A DNA stretch of 11,177 bases. Source: Gammaproteobacteria bacterium (GTDB lineage: Bacteria; Pseudomonadota; Gammaproteobacteria; Nitrosococcales; Methylophagaceae). Below, in pieces: positions 8,214 to 11,177 of the stretch. A program made the position numbers and the translations under genes. The notes beneath the pieces were generated by a model, which saw only the letters and a program-made list of their open reading frames with translations, did not search any database and was not told where the DNA came from. The DNA lies in assembly GCA_002402245.1 (NCBI GenBank), contig NVVP01000018.1:9848-21024 (forward strand). Reading direction: 5' to 3'. How positions within the stretch are numbered: the first letter of the stretch is position 1; each line of letters starts with the position of its first letter.

Positions 8214-8675
8214 CTAATCGTCATCTTGTGCTAATAAAATATCGAATATTAATTCAGCATTATTAGCATCACGAATTTTTTGGCAGTTACCTTGGTCACG
8301 AAATAAGCTGACCAGTCTGGCTAGATGTTGTAAATGTTTATCACCATCTTCTTCAGGTACCAGTAGACCAAAAACGATATCTACTGACTTATTATCTGCG
8401 GATTCATAATTGACCGGAGTATCTAATGTCATCATTGCTGCAATGGTATGCGTTAGACCTGGGATGCGGGCGTGCGGTATTGCCACGCCCTTTCCCAACC
8501 CTGTAGAGCCTAGCCTTTCTCGCTCAATAAGTGCGTTGAATATAACATCGGCACTAATCTCGGGCGTATTCTTTGCCAGCATAATGCTAATATTTTCGAT
8601 AATGCGTTTTTTACTAGACGCAGTATTACTACTATCAATATTGGTAGCATTAACAAGTAAAGCAGCTATGAGCAT
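8214..8675 (-). CDS. ptsN: PTS IIA-like nitrogen regulatory protein (EIIA-Ntr)
   Basis: EIIA-Ntr is a cytoplasmic regulator whose phosphorylation state adjusts potassium uptake, sigma-54-linked functions and other processes in proteobacteria. The 153 residues match the family. The fructose-type EIIA fold is shown by SSKKRIIENIS (20-30), LGSTGLGKGVAIPHARIPGL with the phosphoacceptor His68, and VDIVFGLLVPEEDGDKHLQHLARL. Phosphate would reach it from PEP through enzyme I and HPr encoded just downstream. AGGA six bases before the ATG supports this start, which lies 18 bases after the hpf stop. The gene order rpoN-hpf-ptsN is standard for gammaproteobacteria. Nothing looks damaged. Confidence 0.96.
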   Translation of the reverse strand: MLIAALLVNATNIDSSNTASSKKRIIENISIMLAKNTPEISADVIFNALIERERLGSTGLGKGVAIPHARIPGLTHTIAAMMTLDTPVNYESADNKSVDIVFGLLVPEEDGDKHLQHLARLVSLFRDQGNCQKIRDANNAELIFDILLAQDDD

Positions 8676-8693
8676 CAGGGTTCCTAAAGTAAA

Positions 8694-9020
8694 TTAACTA
8701 GCGTTATGCTTCATATTGGCACCATCGGCTTGATGGTGATTTTTAATTTTATCTTTGTGTTTGATAATTTGACGATCAAGTTTAGATACTAAGTGCTCAA
8801 TCGCTGTATACATATTTTCATTTTCATCTGATGCGAATAAGTCGGCACCGCTTACATGCACAGTTGCTTCAGATTTTTGACGTCCTTTTTCAACTGATAG
8901 AATGACGTGAACGTTGGTCATGTGATCAAAGTGGCGAGTTAATTTCTCAAATTTACTATTAACATGATCACGAAGGCTATCAGTAATATCCATATGTTGT
9001 CCGCTTAAACTTAATTGCAT
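8694..9020 (-). CDS. hpf: Ribosome hibernation promoting factor, short form
   Basis: Short HPF binds the 30S decoding region and promotes 100S ribosome dimers in stationary phase or starvation. The 108 residues carry the beta-alpha-beta-beta-beta-alpha sigma-54-modulation fold: LSLSGQHMDITDSLRDHV at the start, KFEKLTRHFDHM (24-35), and the YTAIEHLVSKLDRQI helix (71-85) followed by a Lys/His-rich tail. There is no C-terminal dimerisation domain, so it is the short, not the long, form. An ideal AAGGAG (9028-9033) stands seven bases before the ATG. That site begins four bases after the T-run of an intrinsic terminator that ends rpoN, so hpf depends either on readthrough or on a promoter I could not identify. 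Confidence 0.95.
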   Translation of the reverse strand: MQLSLSGQHMDITDSLRDHVNSKFEKLTRHFDHMTNVHVILSVEKGRQKSEATVHVSGADLFASDENENMYTAIEHLVSKLDRQIIKHKDKIKNHHQADGANMKHNAS

Positions 9021-9037
9021 CGAGCTTCTCCTTGGTT

Positions 9038-9064
9038 AAAAAACAGCTGGAGTTATACCAGCCG
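9038..9064 (-). terminator. Intrinsic terminator/attenuator between rpoN and hpf, overlapping the rpoN stop
   Basis: On the minus strand CGGCTGG (9064-9058) pairs with CCAGCTG (9050-9044) in a seven-pair stem with one G-U, a seven-base loop, and then six Ts (9043-9038). The left arm is the last codons of rpoN (Arg-Leu-Val) and the stop codon TAA (9055-9053) lies in the loop. A ribosome ending translation there would cover the stem, so termination could depend on translation. Stem and T-run are seen directly; function is inferred. Confidence 0.7.
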
Positions 9065-10504
9065 CTTGCGTTCATTCGAGGGTTGAATTGCTAATGTTTC
9101 ACGATATTTAGCAATGGTTCTTCTTGCGACATTAATTCCTTGATCATTGAGGATATCAGCAATTTTACTATCGCTGAGAGGTTTCCTTGGGTTTTCTGCT
9201 TGTACTAATTTTTTAATAATGGCTCTAATCGCTGTGGCTGAACATTCGCCACCACTATCGGTACTGACATGGCTAGAAAAGAAGTATTTCAATTCAAAAA
9301 TTCCACGAGGAGTATGCAAGTATTTTCGCGTAGTCACCCGTGAAATAGTGGACTCATGCATTTCAACTATTTCGGCAATGTCAGCTAAGACAAGTGGTTT
9401 CATGGCTTCTTCGCCATGGTCTAAAAAGCCAGATTGGCGTTCAATAATAGCGCCAGCTACTTTGACTAAGGTTTCATTACGACTCTGTAGGCTTTTTAAA
9501 AACCACCGCGCTTCTTGTAAGTTATTTTTTAAATAGACATTGTCGGCGCTGTTATCAGCTCGTTTTATCATTGACGCGTAATGTTCTGCCACCTGAATTT
9601 TAGGCGCATTATCAGGATTGAGTGATAACTGCCAAGCGCCATTGATTTTACGGGTATAAACATCAGGCACGATGTATTCTGTTTTATCTATTTGAATATG
9701 ACTGCCTGGTCGAGGATTCAGCTGTTGAATACTTTTAACCAAATCGGTCAATTGCTCGTCACTGACTTTCAATAGACGTTTTATTAGGGTGTAATCACGT
9801 TTTGCTAAGGTATCAAGATGTTTATCAATGAGTTCTGTGAGTAATTCGAGTTGCTCAGTATCTGATTCATATAAGCGTAATTGAATTAATAAGCACTCTC
9901 GCAAATCACGTGCCGCGATGCCAATAGGATCAAAGTGCTGGATACGGTGTAAAACGGCTTCAACTTCTTCGACAGTAATATCATCGTCTTCTTCTGCATG
10001 CAGACTTTGCTGAATATCTTCAAGTGATACAGGCAGGTAACCATCATCTTGAATTGAATCAATAATGATAGTGGCAATGGCCAGTTCAGTATCAGTAAAG
10101 GGGGTTAAGCGCATTTGCCATAGCAGATGTTCGCGTAATGTATCGCTGCTTTCATCTTGATCTTCGCGTACCAAACCAGAATCAACTACTTGGCTGGTGG
10201 TAAGGCTGGCAGGGGGCATATCAAAGGTATCTTCCCATTCACTGTCAGTAGGAAGATCTTCAGGGATAGCACTATTTTCTAATTGATTAACTTCTTGGCT
10301 AGCAGGATCGACTGCTTCGGTTTCTTTTTCTGGTTTCTCAGCTTCAAACTCTTCATCAACTTCAAGTAATGGGTTTGTTTCCAGTGCTTCTTGGATTTCA
10401 GCTTGTAACTCAAGAGAAGATAGTTGTAACAAGCGGATAGCTTGTTGCAGCTGAGGAGTCATTGATAGGCTTTGGCCTATACGTAGCTGTAGTGAGGTTT
10501 TCAT
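9053..10504 (-). CDS. rpoN: RNA polymerase sigma-54 factor
   Basis: RpoN directs RNA polymerase to -24/-12 promoters that need AAA+ activators, commonly for nitrogen, motility or carbon-source genes. The 483 residues cover all regions. Region I is glutamine- and leucine-rich with the conserved LRIGQSLSMTPQLQQAIRLL (7-26). An acidic region II follows (about 50-120). The core-binding domain includes FDPIGIAARDLRECL (191-205). The helix-turn-helix is about 372-392, GIFELKYFFSS is 401-411, and the RpoN box ARRTIAKYRE is 460-469, intact. The ATG at 10504 gives the usual start MKTSLQLRIGQ; the sequence in front of it (GGTAGGCG) is a poor ribosome binding site. The lptA-lptB genes common upstream of rpoN are absent; an ABC ATPase of molybdate type lies there instead. 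A terminator overlaps the 3' end. Confidence 0.98.
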   Translation of the reverse strand: MKTSLQLRIGQSLSMTPQLQQAIRLLQLSSLELQAEIQEALETNPLLEVDEEFEAEKPEKETEAVDPASQEVNQLENSAIPEDLPTDSEWEDTFDMPPASLTTSQVVDSGLVREDQDESSDTLREHLLWQMRLTPFTDTELAIATIIIDSIQDDGYLPVSLEDIQQSLHAEEDDDITVEEVEAVLHRIQHFDPIGIAARDLRECLLIQLRLYESDTEQLELLTELIDKHLDTLAKRDYTLIKRLLKVSDEQLTDLVKSIQQLNPRPGSHIQIDKTEYIVPDVYTRKINGAWQLSLNPDNAPKIQVAEHYASMIKRADNSADNVYLKNNLQEARWFLKSLQSRNETLVKVAGAIIERQSGFLDHGEEAMKPLVLADIAEIVEMHESTISRVTTRKYLHTPRGIFELKYFFSSHVSTDSGGECSATAIRAIIKKLVQAENPRKPLSDSKIADILNDQGINVARRTIAKYRETLAIQPSNERKRLV

Positions 10505-10549
10505 CGCCTACCGTAGAAAAAACTTTATGTTCATGGCTTCTATACTACC

Positions 10550-10614
10550 GTAAGTATTATGGTGTTGGATAGAGTGAATTATGATTAATTGATATGCAGG
10601 GTTCTAATACTTAC
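10550..10614. repeat. 10-base inverted repeat upstream of rpoN
   Basis: GTAAGTATTA at 10550-10559 is matched exactly in inverse by TAATACTTAC at 10605-10614, with 45 bases between the arms. The near arm is about 45 bases above the rpoN start. It could be a pair of operator half-sites or a chance match in AT-rich DNA. No known regulator consensus was recognised. Confidence 0.5.
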
Positions 10615-10636
10615 AAATTGTGTAGTTTTTACAAAT
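10611..10636. repeat. Direct repeat TTACAAAT
   Basis: TTACAAAT occurs at 10611-10618 and again at 10629-10636, an 18-base period. The first copy overlaps one arm of the inverted repeat. Both copies sit in the spacer upstream of rpoN, where a regulator or the promoter would be expected. Confidence 0.4.
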
Positions 10637-10660
10637 GCTTAGTTAATCTGACGTGGGGTT

Positions 10661-10674
10661 TTATTGTTCAATAA
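10661..10674. repeat. 14-base palindrome TTATTG-TT-CAATAA
   Basis: The sequence TTATTG, TT, CAATAA is a perfect inverted repeat with a two-base centre, about 37 bases beyond the stop of the ABC ATPase gene. It is too AT-rich and lacks the T-run needed for a good terminator. It may be an operator or part of a promoter region. Confidence 0.4.
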
Positions 10675-10711
10675 TGGCATGATTGAGTAGGAATTTAGTG
10701 GGTTCGGCTAG

Positions 10712-11177
10712 TTAAAAAACAGTGATCGCGGTTGATTTAAAGCTTAGATAGAGTGTGTCGCCAATGGTCAGCTGCAGTTGCTGTAGTGATTCTATGCTGA
10801 TGGTGACATGAAATTTTTCACCACAATCGACAGTTAAGCGAACACTAGCGCTTTCTTCTGTTTCAGCAATAAGAGTGAGTCGGCCTTGAAAACTATTCTG
10901 CATGCTCGACTTTAATGGCTGAACGGAGACAATAATTTGGTTAGGTGCAATGGCAATATGCTGAGCATCATCTCGCGTGCTGGTGGTTTGAATGGTGATG
11001 TTTGCAGTGATAAATTGTTGCTGTTTAAGATGGCCATTAAATACATTAATTAACGGAGCCGAGGTTATTTTACCCTCAATCAGGTTAATTGATTGTTCGG
11101 CTATAGCGATTCCTTGCAAGCGGTCATGGGTTGAGAAAATAACGGTTTTTTGATTGTGTTGTGAAAAAGAGTGGAGC
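10712..11177 (-). CDS. ABC transporter ATP-binding protein, molybdate/tungstate type, C-terminal part
   Basis: The frame is open from the window edge, giving 154 residues of the 3' part of a gene that begins outside. The first residues hold the end of the ATPase domain, TVIFSTHDRLQ, with the H-loop histidine, followed by INLIEGKI. The rest is a linker and a C-terminal MOP/TOBE-like beta domain: IAPNQIIVSVQPL, then NSFQGRLTLIAETEESASVRLTVDCGEKF, ending in GDTLYLSFKSTAITVF. Such domains are typical of ModC, TupC and WtpC, the ATPases that power molybdate or tungstate import at the inner membrane. The Walker A, Walker B and signature motifs lie outside the window, so ATPase integrity cannot be judged. 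An internal TTG at 11119 is not the true start. Molybdate versus tungstate cannot be decided from this fragment. Confidence 0.85.
   Translation of the reverse strand, partial: LHSFSQHNQKTVIFSTHDRLQGIAIAEQSINLIEGKITSAPLINVFNGHLKQQQFITANITIQTTSTRDDAQHIAIAPNQIIVSVQPLKSSMQNSFQGRLTLIAETEESASVRLTVDCGEKFHVTISIESLQQLQLTIGDTLYLSFKSTAITVF

Larger units (their letters stand above)
10505..10711. other. Intergenic region upstream of rpoN
   Basis: These 207 AT-rich bases separate the ABC ATPase from rpoN and hold no plausible gene. They contain a 10-base inverted repeat, an 8-base direct repeat TTACAAAT, an 8-base direct repeat CTACCGTA (10508-10515 and 10545-10552) and a 14-base palindrome. This is the likely rpoN promoter region, but I could not fix a convincing -35/-10 pair, nor a terminator for the upstream gene. 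Confidence 0.6.

Noticed and set aside
8410..8697. 95-codon plus-strand reading frame antisense to ptsN
   Set aside because: It is a shadow of ptsN, with no ribosome binding site or family resemblance.
8708..8730. TGGCACC-like sequence resembling a sigma-54 promoter
   Set aside because: It is inside hpf on the non-coding strand and the -12 element does not match the TTGC pattern at the required spacing.
9147..9536. 129-codon plus-strand reading frame antisense to rpoN
   Set aside because: The opposite strand encodes the conserved C-terminal domains of RpoN without interruption; the antisense product has no recognisable features.
9886..10077. 63-codon minus-strand reading frame inside rpoN
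   Set aside because: It is an alternative frame of a region that encodes conserved RpoN core-binding sequence.

Overview
The window is a stretch of gammaproteobacterial chromosome. All twelve genes lie on the minus strand, so transcription runs from high to low coordinates. The organism is suggested by the gene set: a sigma-54/nitrogen-PTS cluster that includes HprK and enzyme I, a Na+-translocating NADH:quinone reductase gene, short HPF, and moderate to low G+C. A marine Thiotrichales-like lineage (relatives of Methylophaga or Cycloclasticus) would fit, but this is a guess from gene content and not a match I could test.

Layout in the direction of transcription. (1) 11177-10712: the C-terminal part of an ABC-transporter ATPase of molybdate/tungstate type. 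(2) 10711-10505: a 207-base intergenic stretch holding several short repeats, presumably the rpoN control region. (3) 10504-6990-5248: rpoN, hpf, ptsN, a short hprK, an EIIA of the mannose family, HPr and enzyme I. Spacing is tight, and 4-base ATGA overlaps link EIIA to HPr and HPr to enzyme I. (4) 5185-4484: an AT-rich gene for a phospholipase-D-fold protein, sitting between ptsI and mgtE. (5) 4406-752: mgtE, aroC and an MFS transporter. (6) 623-1: the first 207 codons of nqrA, which runs off the window.

How the genes fit together. Enzyme I, HPr and two EIIA proteins form a phosphate chain with no membrane EIIB/EIIC in view, so the chain looks regulatory. HprK would add a second input by phosphorylating HPr on Ser46. 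RpoN and HPF tie the block to sigma-54 transcription and ribosome hibernation. MgtE imports Mg2+, AroC makes chorismate, and NqrA belongs to the respiratory sodium pump. In relatives as I remember them (for example Xanthomonas-type clusters) ptsI is followed directly by mgtE, so the PLD-like gene looks like an insertion.

The points most worth a second look are the PLD-like cargo gene, a minimal HprK with an altered signature and no RapZ beside it, and an intrinsic terminator whose loop contains the rpoN stop codon. I see no CRISPR array, insertion sequence, tRNA or rRNA. I did not find a clear new multi-gene system; the inserted PLD-like gene is the best candidate for accessory biology.
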